Shown: one piece after another, positions 31,730 to 43,789 of the stretch
Layout: the number at the start of each line of letters is the position of its first letter
Numbering within the stretch: the first letter of the stretch is position 1
Source of the DNA: Hedera helix
Lineage: Eukaryota > Streptophyta > Magnoliopsida > Apiales > Araliaceae
Direction: 5' to 3'
Assembly: GCA_947179155.2 (NCBI GenBank)
Contig: OX359276.1
Coordinates: forward strand, 45,073,953-45,137,952
DNA: 64,000 nucleotides
Made by a program: the position numbers and the translations under genes
The notes under the pieces: generated by a model
What the model was told of the DNA's origin: nothing
The model's database searches: none
What the model saw: the letters and a program-made list of their open reading frames with translations, nothing else

Positions 31730-32986
31730 AACAGATAACCTGTTCCAATTTTATTTTTTTCGGGAGGGGGGGCTAAGGTTGGGGTGCTATCTGCCCTCTG
31801 ACTCAAAGAAGTGATGCAGTCATGCAACATTTGTGGGAGAGCATGATTATTGCTCATCTTGTATTCACCAGATGCATTAAGTATATCAGATAGAGTTATA
31901 TTTATGAGCATGGGGACATCAAAAAATGTTTAGGCTTTTTAGTCTTGGAAACATTACTACTCTTCTCCGTGTTGCAAAAATCGTAGGCACAGGTTTTTCG
32001 GTTTGTGTGGTTGCTAAGTCTCTAACACGTTTCAATTTTTTAGGCCCACCAAGTCGTTAACTAGGTCCTCAGCCTTTGTGGGGGTCTACTAGTTCTATCT
32101 CACACACAAGATCCGGTTATGGTGAAATTATTATTAATTTATAACTTATTATTATATTGATTATAGAGAATATTGCCTTAATATTAGTTAATGCAATATT
32201 TTTTATATAACCGAATTCCTTATATATATATATATATATAAAAGGTTTTCTATAATCCAACTCTACGAGTTCCTCTAGAACATGGAGTACGTACGCATAA
32301 AAGAATAAAAGAAGTGTACGTAATTTTCAGTTTTCTCAGATTTCATAATATGAAGGTTTGTATAGACATAAATTCTTTTAATAGTTTTTAATCCAGTTTT
32401 AATCTTTAAATCTAACATCGCATAGAATAAAAAATATCCTAAGAAATTACGTCAAGATGTGTCTTATACCAAGTCAATTAAAGACATTTTTTAAATTAAA
32501 TTTGACATGAATTTTTTAATAAAATCAATACAATGATGAATATTATAAACTATTTCAAAAATTAAGATTTATTTTTTTATAATTTTTAATGAATCATATC
32601 AATTTTAAGATATATCAAATTAATTTTCAAAAGTTAATAATAATCTTATAATTTAAAACAAATTAAATATATTGACTAAAGAGGTTTTTTAGCTTTTAAC
32701 GAATGGTTCTAATGCTATAATGGATCTTGGAGGAACTGTATCATTGAGCTAGCTACTAGTTCTTAACTTAATTTTATTCCTAGCTAGCTTTCTCATCTCT
32801 TGAATTGTCTTTGACATAATTTCTTGCTTATAATTTATTTTTTAAAACATAGATCTTACTTATAATTAACACAACTATATAAGTACTGATAATATCCTGT
32901 TTTTAAATAGTTTCAACTAATCTGTGAAATTATTAAAAGCAACAACATGTTTTGTCACTAAGAAAACATCTTTTTCATTCTAATAT
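31730..32986. other. Intergenic, no gene seen
   Basis: AT-rich DNA with a TA microsatellite at 32220-32240. At about 32450-32680 a diverged stretch resembles the Stowaway-like MITE at 13820 (AATAATAATCTTATAATTTA), too decayed to delimit. Confidence 0.4.
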
Positions 32987-33280
32987 TGCGTTTAGATTGT
33001 AGGAATAGAATAGAGGAGGGAATAAAATGATTTCAAGGTATTTTAAATGTATGTTTGGTTATTGATGATGATGGATGTGTAATATAATGACAAAATTATC
33101 ATATATATTCATTTCATTATAATAGATTTTATTCTAGCACCTTCCACATGGATTAAAAATCAAGGACATATAATGAATTTTCATTCCACTAGAATGATTT
33201 ATCCTCTAAAATAATTATCAAATACACTATTTTTCATGTTATTCCTTCTTTTTTTCTATTTTCTCCATCCAAACGTAGCA
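32987..33280. mobile_element. Short TIR element (hAT/PIF-type MITE)
   Basis: The left end TGCGTTTAGATTGTAGGAAT pairs with the reverse complement of the right end (TGCTACGTTTGGATGGAGA), giving imperfect terminal repeats of about 25 bp around an AT-rich non-coding core. The superfamily is uncertain because the flanking duplication is not clear. Confidence 0.5.
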
Positions 33281-34145
33281 TAAAAGAATTATAATTAAAA
33301 ATGTTATTAAAGCGAATAGAATAAAATGGGGTGGCCGTCCTTAATTTGTGTGGTTTTTATCTATGTTAACGTCAATTAGCGTTTGGCTTTGCCTATAACT
33401 TAAAGACCACTCCTAATGTACCACGGCACCATCCATAATTACTCTCCAAGCATAAATAATATGGTTTAACCATAATTTAATCGAGAAATTAAATATGGAG
33501 AATTATTATGGTAGAATATGTCTGTCTGTCACTACATTGTTATGCTAATGTTGATACATCAAAAACATCGATCGATAAAAATTAAGTGAGAATTTGTTCT
33601 TAATTAGTAGCTTATGATGATGAAATTAAGGGCATGCATTTTGAAATTTTGGAATTTTGGAATTTAAGTGGTCTTTCTAATTTGATTGACTGAAGTTTTA
33701 GAACTTAGCCCATGTTTATATATTCTGATTTGTGTCCCTTGTTGTTTCTTGTTTCTAATATTTAGCCGGACTAACTTGTTAATTTTTAATTTAGTAAGGT
33801 TGTGGAAGCTGAGGTATGAGCACTAGAGAATATTTAACTTTAAGAATTGTGACCTAGCAGCTCTCATGAAACTTTTTTTTTTTTTTTTTTTGTAACTTGT
33901 AATTTAGTTAATTAGTTTTGTAATGTTTGTAGCAGTTTATAAGAATAAGTTTATAATCAAATTATAGTTTTAGATAGGCTTATAATCTTTTAAGTTTGTT
34001 TTGGGTGATTATAAGATGAGAGAATGGAAGTTTAAAAACTCTAACAAAAGTAGGGGGGGGAATGTCGGCAGTCTTATACATAATACATATACGTTGTACC
34101 ACATATGAATAGGTACCACATTTAGTTATTGTCAAAATACATTAC
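33281..34145. other. Intergenic, no gene seen
   Basis: AT-rich, with a T tract at 33872-33890 and no motif. No frame is convincing on either strand. Confidence 0.4.
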
Positions 34146-34865
34146 TAGAGTTAAGGGTAAAAATGATTTCGAGCCGAATTGTGAATAGTATCTTGTTCAG
34201 ATTTTATTCAAAACTTTTTAAAGGTGCACGGATTCGTACTCAGATTTGAATATAATTTTACAATCTTTACTCAAAATTAAAATTCGACTCATTTTATTAT
34301 ACTCGAGTTCGACTCAACTCGTTTTTTAATCGAACTACTCGCAAGCATTTAAGACATACGAATTCGAACTAGATCATTTATATGATGATAATTTAGATAA
34401 AATTAACTTAGTTCACTATTTATATTAATTTAAATGTGAACTTTTCAGACTTGATCTCGAGTTTTGTACAAAATTAATGAGATGATATTATCACTCTTGA
34501 ATCAATTATTGGGTATGTACAGGAAACATAAAAACCTTTTCCACTTCTCAGAGTATGTAAAGAATTTAATTGTTGAATGCTATACATTAAATAAATTGAG
34601 TATACTCGATACTATATATGAGTAAGAATCAACAAACTTGTATCGAGTAAGAATCAATGAGATTATGTGTGGTTTGGTTTTCGGAATAGAAATTCGATAC
34701 TTTAAATGAGTAAACAGTAAGCGACTCATATTCGACTCGTATAAATATTCGAATATCAAAAGGGATTCAAACTCGACTCGCATAAGTATTAAATTCGATT
34801 CTTACTCGAATTTTTTGAGTTGATCTCGAACCGCGTTTTCAACCACTGGGGTTCATTTTCAGCCC
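34146..34865. repeat. TCGA-rich repeat element, possibly an old MITE
   Basis: Phrases such as ATTTCGAGCCGAA, CTCGAGTTCGACTCAACTCG and TCGACTCGCATAAGTAT alternate with AT-rich DNA. The right end GGTTCATTTTCAGCCCTAGC resembles an inverted form of the left AGGGTAAAAATGATTTCG. The same CTCGAG/TTCGAC vocabulary occurs at 14500-14600 and 20940-21100. A foldback repeat is plausible; boundaries are approximate. Confidence 0.35.
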
Positions 34866-35214
34866 TAGCTAAAGTGGACTTTATTATTCCCAGATGACAC
34901 AATGAGATCTAGAAGGGGGTTGAATAAATCTTATTAAAATATCATATTAAAATTATTTACCTAATAATTAATTAATCTGTTTCAGTTAAGCACATCGGAA
35001 TATTATGTTTTGAAAAATCCTTTTTAAGATTGAATCAAGATCTATATGAAAATGTGATAGTCAGTCAAATGATATTACAGTTGTATAATAATTAATATGG
35101 CAGTTATATAAAACAGTAAATGACTGTGATTTTTAAGAGGTTCGGAGCCTAAACTACTCCTAGTCCTCTCTTCCACTCCACTAAGCAGTATTCATCCACT
35201 ATAGGGTAATGTTC

Positions 35215-35465
35215 CACTAAACCAATTACAACCTCCCACTGAAGAGCTAATTCTCTCATAATTAGGCGAGCATTCTGTCTTAACTTTACAACCTCTCTCC
35301 TAGAGTTGGCCCATTTTGAATCAGGCGAGATCTCTATCTCGACTTTACAACCTCTCACTAGAGCTGATCCACTCAGAATCAGGCGAGATCTCTGTCTTGA
35401 CTTTTCAACCTCCCTCTGGAGCTGACATAGTTAGGATAAAGCAAGATCTCTGTTTTGACTTTTTA
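35215..35465. repeat. Tandem repeat, about 65-bp unit, four copies
   Basis: Each unit contains CAGGCGAGATCTCT (or a variant), TTGACTTT(A/T)CAACCTC and AGAGCTGA. Copies diverge by several bases. It lies left of the inserted 5-kb LTR. Confidence 0.8.
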
Positions 35466-36989
35466 GTGTCCTTGTAGTTGAGTTTGAGGTGTTTCTAAGT
35501 TGTATTTAAGCTCGTCTTCTGAATGAGTTAGTAACGTGATCGATATCTTTCTAAGGTGTAGAGTGGCTTTTCAGAAAGCTTAGAGTAACCTTTGGATTAT
35601 TAGGATGCTTTGAGCTTTTAGACTTGTAAGTTTTGTATCATGTTTGTGCTTGATCGATCGACTGCTTTAAAGTCTAGAGATGAAATCTATTTATAGATTT
35701 TTCTTTGTAAAATGCCCGTTAGAAAGTCCTGTTGTGACGACCCCGAATCCGGGTTCCTCGAACCTCGGATCCGGTTCAACACGAGTACAACATTTTCCTT
35801 ATCTTTCGTGAATTTTAACAATATTATAATTGCTAAATAATTATTTATTTACAATTATATAACATCTCCTTCTATTCCAGAATCGAAATCTTTATACATT
35901 CCTAGTATGTCTTCATATCATACATGATACGACATTCTATTACAATCAATTTGAGATCATATGTATAATGACTCAATCACACCATCCTATTATCCTTATT
36001 CATAAAGGACAACGTCTGAATAATGATATTCAAATAATCTGTAAATGTTCTCTTAACAATTTAAGTTTGCTAATCTATAGCACAACAAAACATAAACTCT
36101 TCATATCTACTTACACAAGTGAATGAATTAGTCTACCACAAGGTTTTACTACAAAAGCACCTATGCTTCAATCTTGATGACTCGTTAGTCAATCTTCATA
36201 TTTGCCTCTACCGGAGTAATCGGCTTCCTCAAGCTACTCTGTAATGTTTTGTTTTAAGCAAGGGTGAGCACGACGGCTCAGCAAGTCTAACAGTTTCACA
36301 TAACACGTAAAAATAGTTCAATCATGCTTCATGCTTCATGCATCTTATGCTTTGCAGTACATACATTTCTCATGCATATCATGCCTCGCATTTAATCTAT
36401 GCTTCATGCCTAGCCTCTATCATGACATATAGTTCAATGCAGAACAATTGTCTTAAATCAACTACCGCATATCAATAGTTCAAATCAACTTATTTCACAA
36501 AAGCACATTAACACATCTTTGCACATAACCACGTATGAGCACATCACAGTTTAATAACAAACTTATAAATTATGCACATAATGCAACACGTTCTGAAAAA
36601 CTTGTCTGGACTTGTATAACCAGCTTACGTTAATCTTTGACGTTCCTTGCACCACCTACACGGTATGTGAGATCAACGGTGCACAATATCAGTCAAAGTT
36701 TGACTCAATACTAAATCTTATTTTAAAGATATTTATTTCTTCTTATCATCCCCTTTATTTAATAAGGTTAATTTCATATTTTAGTCTCTCTTTGACTTGA
36801 CTCAGTGTTTCATATTCAACACCATAAATCTTTTGTTCGAAACTATGCAATTCTGACATTTATTAATGTCACTGCATTAAAACTTGGACCCTATATTTAT
36901 TTAGGTCGATCCACCAATTAATCACTAATGGACTATACCCTTGGTTTAACTTAATCACATCATTTATCTCGATACTTATCATAATATTA

Positions 36990-38110
36990 CTCACCTTGGA
37001 TAATATTTTAAATTTTACTATCAATTAGTAATAACTTATAATGTTATTTAATTGTTAAATAACACTTTAAATAATCATTACTATTATTAATTTATTTTTA
37101 ATAATAGTTTACCTTAATCATTATGATTAATCTTTTAATAATAATTTAATTGCTTGCTAATATTATTACCCTTTAATAATATTTTAATTGACTTCTCATT
37201 ATTATCAATCATTTTAATAATAATTTAATTGTTCATCAATATTATCAATCATTTAATAATATTTGAAATCCTCACGTATCATTAGTAATTATTTAATAAC
37301 GATTCAACCCTTAACTATTATTACCCAATAGTTAATTACTTGTTAAACAATATTATTAATTCTTTAATAATATTCTAAATCTTTATTTATCATTATTATT
37401 TATTTAATAATAATTTAACTCTTAACTATTATTATTTAATAGTTAATTAAATGCTAAATAATATTATTAATCTTTTAATAATATTTTAAATTAATTACAT
37501 ATCATTATTAATTATTGAATAATGATTTAATTCTTAACTATTATCATTTAATAGTTAGTCAATAATATTATCAATATATTTTAATTACTTAATAATCTTC
37601 TTTCGATTAAGTAATAATTTATTCCACTTAATTACCATTTAATTATTATTTAATATGAATTAAATAATAATTAATTAACTAATTATCCGAACTCATTATT
37701 TAATATTAATTAAATAATAATTAATTAACCTTACTTATTATTTAATATTAATTAAATAATAAATAATTAGTTTATTAACCTTAATTATCCTTTAATTATT
37801 ATTTAATATTAATTAAATAATAATTAATTACTTAATTAACCTTACTTATTATTTACTATTAGTTAAATAATAAATAATTAGCTTTCTAACTTTAATATTC
37901 TTTAATTATTCTTTAATATTAATTTAAATAATAATTAATTATTTATTTAACTTTACTTATTATTTAAGTGCAATTAAATAATAAATAACTAACTTATTCA
38001 TCTTAACATCCTTTAATTATTATTTAATATTCATTAAATCATAATTAATTAATTACATAACTTCATATATTATTTAATATTTATTAAATAATATTTAATT
38101 AGATTATTAT
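36990..38110. repeat. AT-rich quasi-palindromic array in the LTR
   Basis: Over 1 kb is built from units such as TTATTTAATATTAATTAAAT and ATCATTTAATAATATTTTAA, many of them self-complementary. Homologous arrays with different unit length occupy the same place in the LTRs at 53780-54570 and 55890-56310. Confidence 0.85.
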
Positions 38111-39282
38111 AGCCTATTTATACACTAATAAATAGCTAATATATAGTGAATTACTCCAATAATTTCAAATTTTATTTTATAACACTTAACTAGCATGCCA
38201 ATAGGTCAAATATTATTTTTCTGAAATTAAAAATAATTTTCCCATAATTATTAGCAATTTAGTAAGCTTTAATCCACCATTAATTCTATTAAAAAAACCA
38301 AATTACAAAAAAATTCGGATTTTAAATTTTGATAATTTTCTTTATAAAATTATAAGCATTTTCTCTTTTGGAACCAACCCAAGAACCAGCCTAAAAATGC
38401 CCGAACCGGCCCTACCTAGAAATCATGAAAAACCAAAAAAAACCGAACCGGCCGGTTTTTTTAATAAAATAGGCAGATTACTTTCTTAGTTTTCCAGACT
38501 TGGGGTCTCCGACGGGAACTTGAATAAAATGAAATCCACAAGTCCGATTGAGGTCTATTAGGTATCGATGGATTCGTAACTTCCCGAACTACATGATTCT
38601 GTTATCAAACATCAAATTTGGATTTGTTTTGGTCACTGAAAATAGCTATAAACCCGACTGTTATGCACAGCCCTAAAATTAGTGGGGTGTTTTGGTAGAA
38701 AATCCATATCTTGCTCATTTTAAATCGGATTTTAGTCATTCAACTTGGAGAATCTTCATATTTCATGGATCTATCACCCAAAATTGACGGATCATAAATC
38801 CGACTTACGGATCGTGAACAGTAATTCCGTGAATGGGCTGCTATGATTTTGGTTACTTGGTTTTCGTCGGTAAAAACTTATTTGATGATTTTGATGAAAT
38901 TTTTCATCACAAACACATATAAAAACCCATGTTAAACCCATCAAACTATGAATATACATATATTACATAGCTAAAGACTTCTAGAACATCAAAACGTGTT
39001 TTGATCGATTAAAAATACATTTTAACCGTTCAAATCATATCTAAACTATAAAAATGAACTAAAGAAGGTTTAGAACACTTTTTAACCTTTTAGACATGGA
39101 TGATCTTCTTCCTCTTGATATGAGCTAAGCTTGTGCCTCCTCATTGACTATCCTCTAGCATTTTTCCTTGGAGGATCTACAATCTCACTAAGTTTACTTC
39201 ATTTTCTCTCAAGAACTCTCTATTTTCTCTCTAGCATTTCTAGACAAATGGCTAACCAACACAATGAATTGGTGAAGCACTA

Positions 39283-39290
39283 TATTTATA
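39283..39290 (-). promoter_or_regulatory. TATA box of the 5-kb solo LTR
   Basis: TATAAATA on the minus strand, at the same relative place as 57560-57567 in the other LTR. Both are followed on that strand by an AACC/TTGGTTAG region and CTAGA phrases. Confidence 0.55.
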
Positions 39291-41555
39291 GTACTTCCTT
39301 AATCTCCATCACTTTCTACTAATCAACCAACACTTGGGCATTTAAGGCTTAAACTCATGCTTACTATAGCTTGGATGGACAAGATGATTGACAAGGATGA
39401 ATGACTCCTATCAAGGTTGCTTAGAAGCAACTTTTGGAGTGTAAAACAAGCCAAATAAAGCCACACTCAACACTTTCATGTGGGGCCCCCTCCAAAATTC
39501 GGGATTTGCCTTATTATTACACCAATTTAGCTTTATTTTTATATCCTATATCATTATATAAGTATCCATATATATATACACCAATGTATATATATTGACC
39601 ACCACTTTGACTTCCATTTGGGCTCCACATTGGATCAATTTAATATTTCTATTGGGCTCATCAATTAAATTTGTTTGGGCTCAATTTAATTATTACATTG
39701 GGCTAATATTAATTACCCTATGTTACATTTAATTAAAACAAGCATTGAGCTTGGTTAATTATTACATAAATCAATATTCAAATTAAATTATATGGACTAC
39801 TAGGTTAATTAATTTGACCTAGTTTAATACCTCATTTGGACTTATATTATAGTCCAATTAAATATGATTTAATTTATTCTACCACATTGGGTTACATAAT
39901 TAACTCATCCATAGTTAATTCTCATCACCACTTTCCTTTCTCTAACAATTAACCAATGTTTGGTTAATGCTCTCCCATGTCTACCAACTAGGGTTATTCA
40001 ATTAACCCTACATTAGTTAATTCTCTACACTCAAAAATATTTCCCAACACTTTGACCAACATTGAACTTTTAAATGTTTGGGCTACATAGTTTACCTTCC
40101 ATTGGGCTCTCTTATTAAATTACCCACCTTTATGTAAATATTCCCATATTGGGCTAACATATATAATCCTTTTGGGCTAGTCCACTAGTAGTAATTAAAT
40201 TACTTGGACTCTATACCACAACTAAATAATTAAGTTAATTACTTAATCAATTAACTTCTTAATATTGTCATTCTAAACAATCATCCTAAATTTTCCACAA
40301 CTTTAACGCATAACTAATATAATTAATTTAATTAATTATATTTCATGACTTCATTTTTAAACTAATTAATTTATTAGTTTAATTAAGTATTAAATTTACT
40401 CCTCTTCGTATTTGGCTAACAAGCACAATTCTAGGAATATATAACTATGTATATATATCCTTATAACCGTCTTCACTTCTCAATTGAATTTATTTCTTTA
40501 ATAAATTCTCTATATGCATCATTACAATATTCTCACATTTAATTTCTAACAAATAAATTATGTTAAAAAAAATGTTTACCCATTTTCTACACATCTTACT
40601 TCTCATATTCTAGGTTTTAAACCTTAACCTTTAATAAAATTAATTAAGATATTATTTAAAATCTTGGAAATATCTGGGATATTACACTTGTAGTATAACC
40701 GCAAAAGTCTTTATGTCAGTCTGTTGTAGCCGTCTGTGACAGGCTTATTTCTGTGTGTTGTGGCATGCAGATTGTCTTTACTAAATATAGATGTTAGAGT
40801 TATGGCTAATTAGACCTTTCTCTTTCTGTCAACACACTTTAGGATAGTTGTGTGTTGAGAAAGCTTTCATGTCCCAATGGTAACTTCTAAGGTTGCACTC
40901 TACAATATGATGATTAACTTAAATCGTGGAATCAAGCTTCTCACATTTCGTTCTTTAATACTGACTGACTCTAAGTTTTGGTTGTCTAGTAGTCGTTCTC
41001 TATTTAACTGTCAGGAGTCGCTTTTTCCTTTTAACTTTGTCTTTTTATTGCTCTGCGAACTCTCAATCCTTTGCATTCTGCTCGATGACTTTACCAGTTG
41101 CTTAGTTCACTTTTCAATCTCAGAGTAATTAAGTCTCAACTCTTCAGACTCTTATCTAATATCTTGTTTGATCTTTGATCTGATCTCTTATTCGATCTCT
41201 TTATCCGATCTCTATTCGATCTTTTGTCTGAACTCATATATGTTCTTTTGTCCGAACTCCTCCGATCTCTAATCCAATCTCTTGTCCGAACTCATATTTG
41301 ATTTTTTGTTTGAACTCATCTGATCTTTAGTCTGATGTCTTTGATCTACGAACTTGAACTTCCTAGTCTATTACAAATTCTATCTCTATCAAATGGATCA
41401 ACCTAATATTATTTGATTCGTAAGTCCTTTTACTATAATTATCTCTGAAGGACTTTACAATATTACTTGCTTTCTTTTTTGATTACATATATACATTAAG
41501 TTTGCTATCATCAAATCAAAAAGTAGGCTTAATCATAAATAATTAAATATGCACT

Positions 41556-42980
41556 AACAGAACTTTATAAGATTATAGATTATGCATACATTTAAAGTTA
41601 TTTGAACTTATAAATAAGAAAATGCACCAACCCTCAAGCAAATTCACTAAACCTTTTTATACCACCAAATTATCTTGAAATCACAATCTGTTTTTTATAA
41701 TTAATTTGTAAATGTGCAACAAACTGGCCTGAGTACTGGATCATACATATATGGGCATTTTGTTTTCACATTATGTACGGGAGCGCAGGGACAAACTAGA
41801 TCGAATTACAGCTGTTTGTAATTGACCAGTTTAGTATCATTCTTGTCCTTCACAAATAGACAATTCAACAAGGTAATTAAATTCTAATTGGGCCATAAGA
41901 TAGATTCATACAGTTTTGATCCTTTCGGACCAAAAGATTAAACTATATATATATATACTTCTCTGTTAGTAAAAACAATTTCTGGACAATTTATATGCCT
42001 ACTATATAATAGACAGAATTTAAGTTTCTGGCAGGAAGCAGTGAGAAATTAACTTAATTAATAATAATACTGCCGATTAAGGATATAAAGAAAAATGTCA
42101 ATCACAGTCCTATGGTAGATAAGTTTGAGCATTATCCATCTCTAATTCTTCTTATTTCTACAATATGGACAAAAAGAAAAATAAATTTTAGCGCAAAACT
42201 AGTCTAATCATGGTCACGCTGAAACTGTCTAATTAACTATTAAAGAACACAATTAGATTAGGCCAAACAACAAGACCAAGTATTTCTCTTACTTGATCAA
42301 GAGAACAAGATTAATTTCTTAATCTGCGCCCATGGCAGTGGCAGGTACGTAAACCCTAGGCAGACAATGTTATTACTAGAATCAGAAAAAGCCAGCTTAG
42401 CAAAATGTAATATATGTGTGTGTGCGTGTGTGTGTGTGTATTATGTGGTCTTAATTAATCGAAAGTTAAGTACTTTGATTGTGATATTTCTTGTTTTTTT
42501 TTTTAAATTGTTTACTCAATTTTGTATAAGAAATTACTCTTTAACTTCATATTAATTAATTAATCTACGGTGCATGATTTATTTAGTTTTGATAAGCTTC
42601 CATGCAATATATAACTAGTACTTTGCTCCATTTGCCTCAAACGAGAGTGATTGATTGTTTTGAATTTATTAAAATCTTGCTAAGTATGTGACACAATAAA
42701 ACATGAATATTTTCGGACGACTTTTTAATATGATCAAGTTTAAACATAAAATCCTTTATAAGGAAAGCTATATATATGTAACGAAAAATATTTTTACAAC
42801 TGATGTTTCACACTAATGAACTCTTTTAACATTCATGAATCATGTGAAACTAGATATACAAACTTGTTTGTATATGATTATTCATGCGTAAAGTATAATA
42901 AAAAAAAGTTTAATTAATTAATTAAATGAGATTCTTAATTTATAACATAAGGGTGCATTTGAACTTTTAATTATAATACC

Positions 42981-43031
<51 letters not shown>

Positions 43032-43040
43032 TATATATAT
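41556..43040. other. Intergenic, no gene seen
   Basis: AT-rich with short TA runs (41947-41958) and a GT microsatellite (42414-42438). At its end a TA/TGTA compound microsatellite (42980-43042) begins the repeated segment that follows. Confidence 0.4.
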
Positions 43041-43045
43041 ATACA

Positions 43046-43254
43046 GAATCTTTATTAATGTTGCAGCTGAATTAAAAATGTCAATTGCTACATTCAAATC
43101 ATGATACTGACTCGTAATTTGTTCGGTTTAATTCGTTCAGTCGTTTGGATCAAATGAGACAAAAATGTGTTCGGTTCCATCCAAATTACAGCAGCTAAAT
43201 CCAATATTGGTATCATATATAGATTATATTCGTTGGCGGAAATTGATGAGATCT

Positions 43255-43258
<4 letters not shown>
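43046..43258 (+). repeat. Direct repeat, about 213 bp, copy 1
   Basis: From AGAATCTTTATTAATGTTGC to GAGATCTTCTTT. Almost identical to 43572-43785, with only a few substitutions by eye. No protein is recognised in it. Confidence 0.9.

Positions 43259-43260
<2 letters not shown>

Positions 43261-43315
<55 letters not shown>
43261..43315. repeat. (TA)n microsatellite, about 54 bp
   Basis: Uninterrupted TA run between the first direct repeat and the hairpin MITE. Confidence 0.95.
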
Positions 43316-43317
<2 letters not shown>

Positions 43318-43319
<2 letters not shown>

Positions 43320-43483
43320 GAGTATACGTAGGTATACAACTATGTACTTACACGGTAGGGTTATAACAACGAATTTAATGGCTATGGCGACAGTTTTCTT
43401 GATAGTATTATTGTTATAGCCATAAAAACTGTCGCTAAAGTCCTGCTGTATAAGTACACAGTTGTGTACTTATATTTTTACTC
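43318..43483. mobile_element. Hairpin MITE, about 165 bp
   Basis: The left end GGAGTATACGTAGGTATACA and the reverse complement of the right end (GGAGTAAAAATATAAGTACA) pair. The inner arms pair around CAACTATGTACTTACACGGTA and the GGCTATGGCGACAGTTTT / AGCCATAAAAACTGTCGC blocks. No coding capacity. The GCGACAGTTTTTATGGCT core resembles CACTA-type subterminal text. Confidence 0.7.
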
Positions 43484-43494
43484 CTCTCTCTCTC

Positions 43495-43527
<33 letters not shown>

Positions 43528-43560
43528 ATGTATGTGTGTGTGTGTGTACCTTGAAAACAA
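43484..43560. repeat. Compound microsatellite (CT)n(AT)n(GT)n
   Basis: CT repeats are followed by TA and then GT/GTAT repeats, between the MITE and the second direct repeat. Confidence 0.95.
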
Positions 43561-43571
43561 GGTATATAGCA

Positions 43572-43785
43572 GAATCTTTATTAATGTTGCAGCTGAATAA
43601 AAAATGTCAATTGCTACATTCAAATCATGACACTGACTCGTAATTTGTTCGGTTTAATTCGTTCAGTCGTTTGGATCAAATGAGACAAAAATGTGTTCGG
43701 TTCCATCCAAATTACAGCAGCTGCATCCAATATTGGTATCATATATAGATTATATTCCTTGGCGGAAATTGATGAGATCTTCTTC
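43572..43785 (+). repeat. Direct repeat, about 213 bp, copy 2
   Basis: Second copy of 43046-43258; the two start 526 bp apart. Differences include TTAAAAA/TAAAAAA and ATGATACTG/ATGACACTG. Confidence 0.9.
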
Positions 43786-43789
43786 TTTT

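Larger units (their letters stand above)
35733..40686 (-). mobile_element. Solo LTR of a chromovirus (same family as the element at 54.7-64 kb), 4954 bp
   Basis: It starts TGTGACGACCCCGAATCCGG and ends GGGATATTACA on the plus strand. Flanks CCTGT (35728-35732) and CTTGT (40687-40691) match at four of five bases. It shares with 54700-58299 a GCAAG(G/A)(G/A)TGAGCA...GCTCAGCAAG block (36255 and 55020), an AT-rich palindromic array, a TATAAATA box (39283-39290, minus), and the TTGGGCTCAATTTAA region near the end. Orientation is minus, by analogy with the coding copy. The extra length over the 3.6-kb LTR comes mainly from a larger AT-rich array and divergent parts. No internal region adjoins it. 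Confidence 0.75.
34905..41555 (-). mobile_element. Possible older LTR (Copia/Sirevirus-like), split by the 5-kb LTR
   Basis: The left part holds TCTAGAAGGGGGTTGAATAA at about 34910, a phrase usual near Sirevirus LTR ends. The right part ends TGCACTAACA at about 41555, whose reverse complement TGTTAGTGCA is a plausible LTR start. Both flanks contain repeats of short CT-rich phrases: about 65-bp units with GGCGAGATCTCT at 35220-35460, and GATCTCTT-type repeats at 41140-41340. No coding region or clear target duplication confirms it. A related phrase (CAACCCCCTTCTAGATC) followed by a PBS-like motif lies at 44252-44310. Confidence 0.35.

Noticed and set aside
32440..32690. Second Stowaway-like MITE
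   Set aside because: Only the right-hand part resembles the copy at 13820 and no terminal CTCCCTCC is present; too degraded to annotate as an element.
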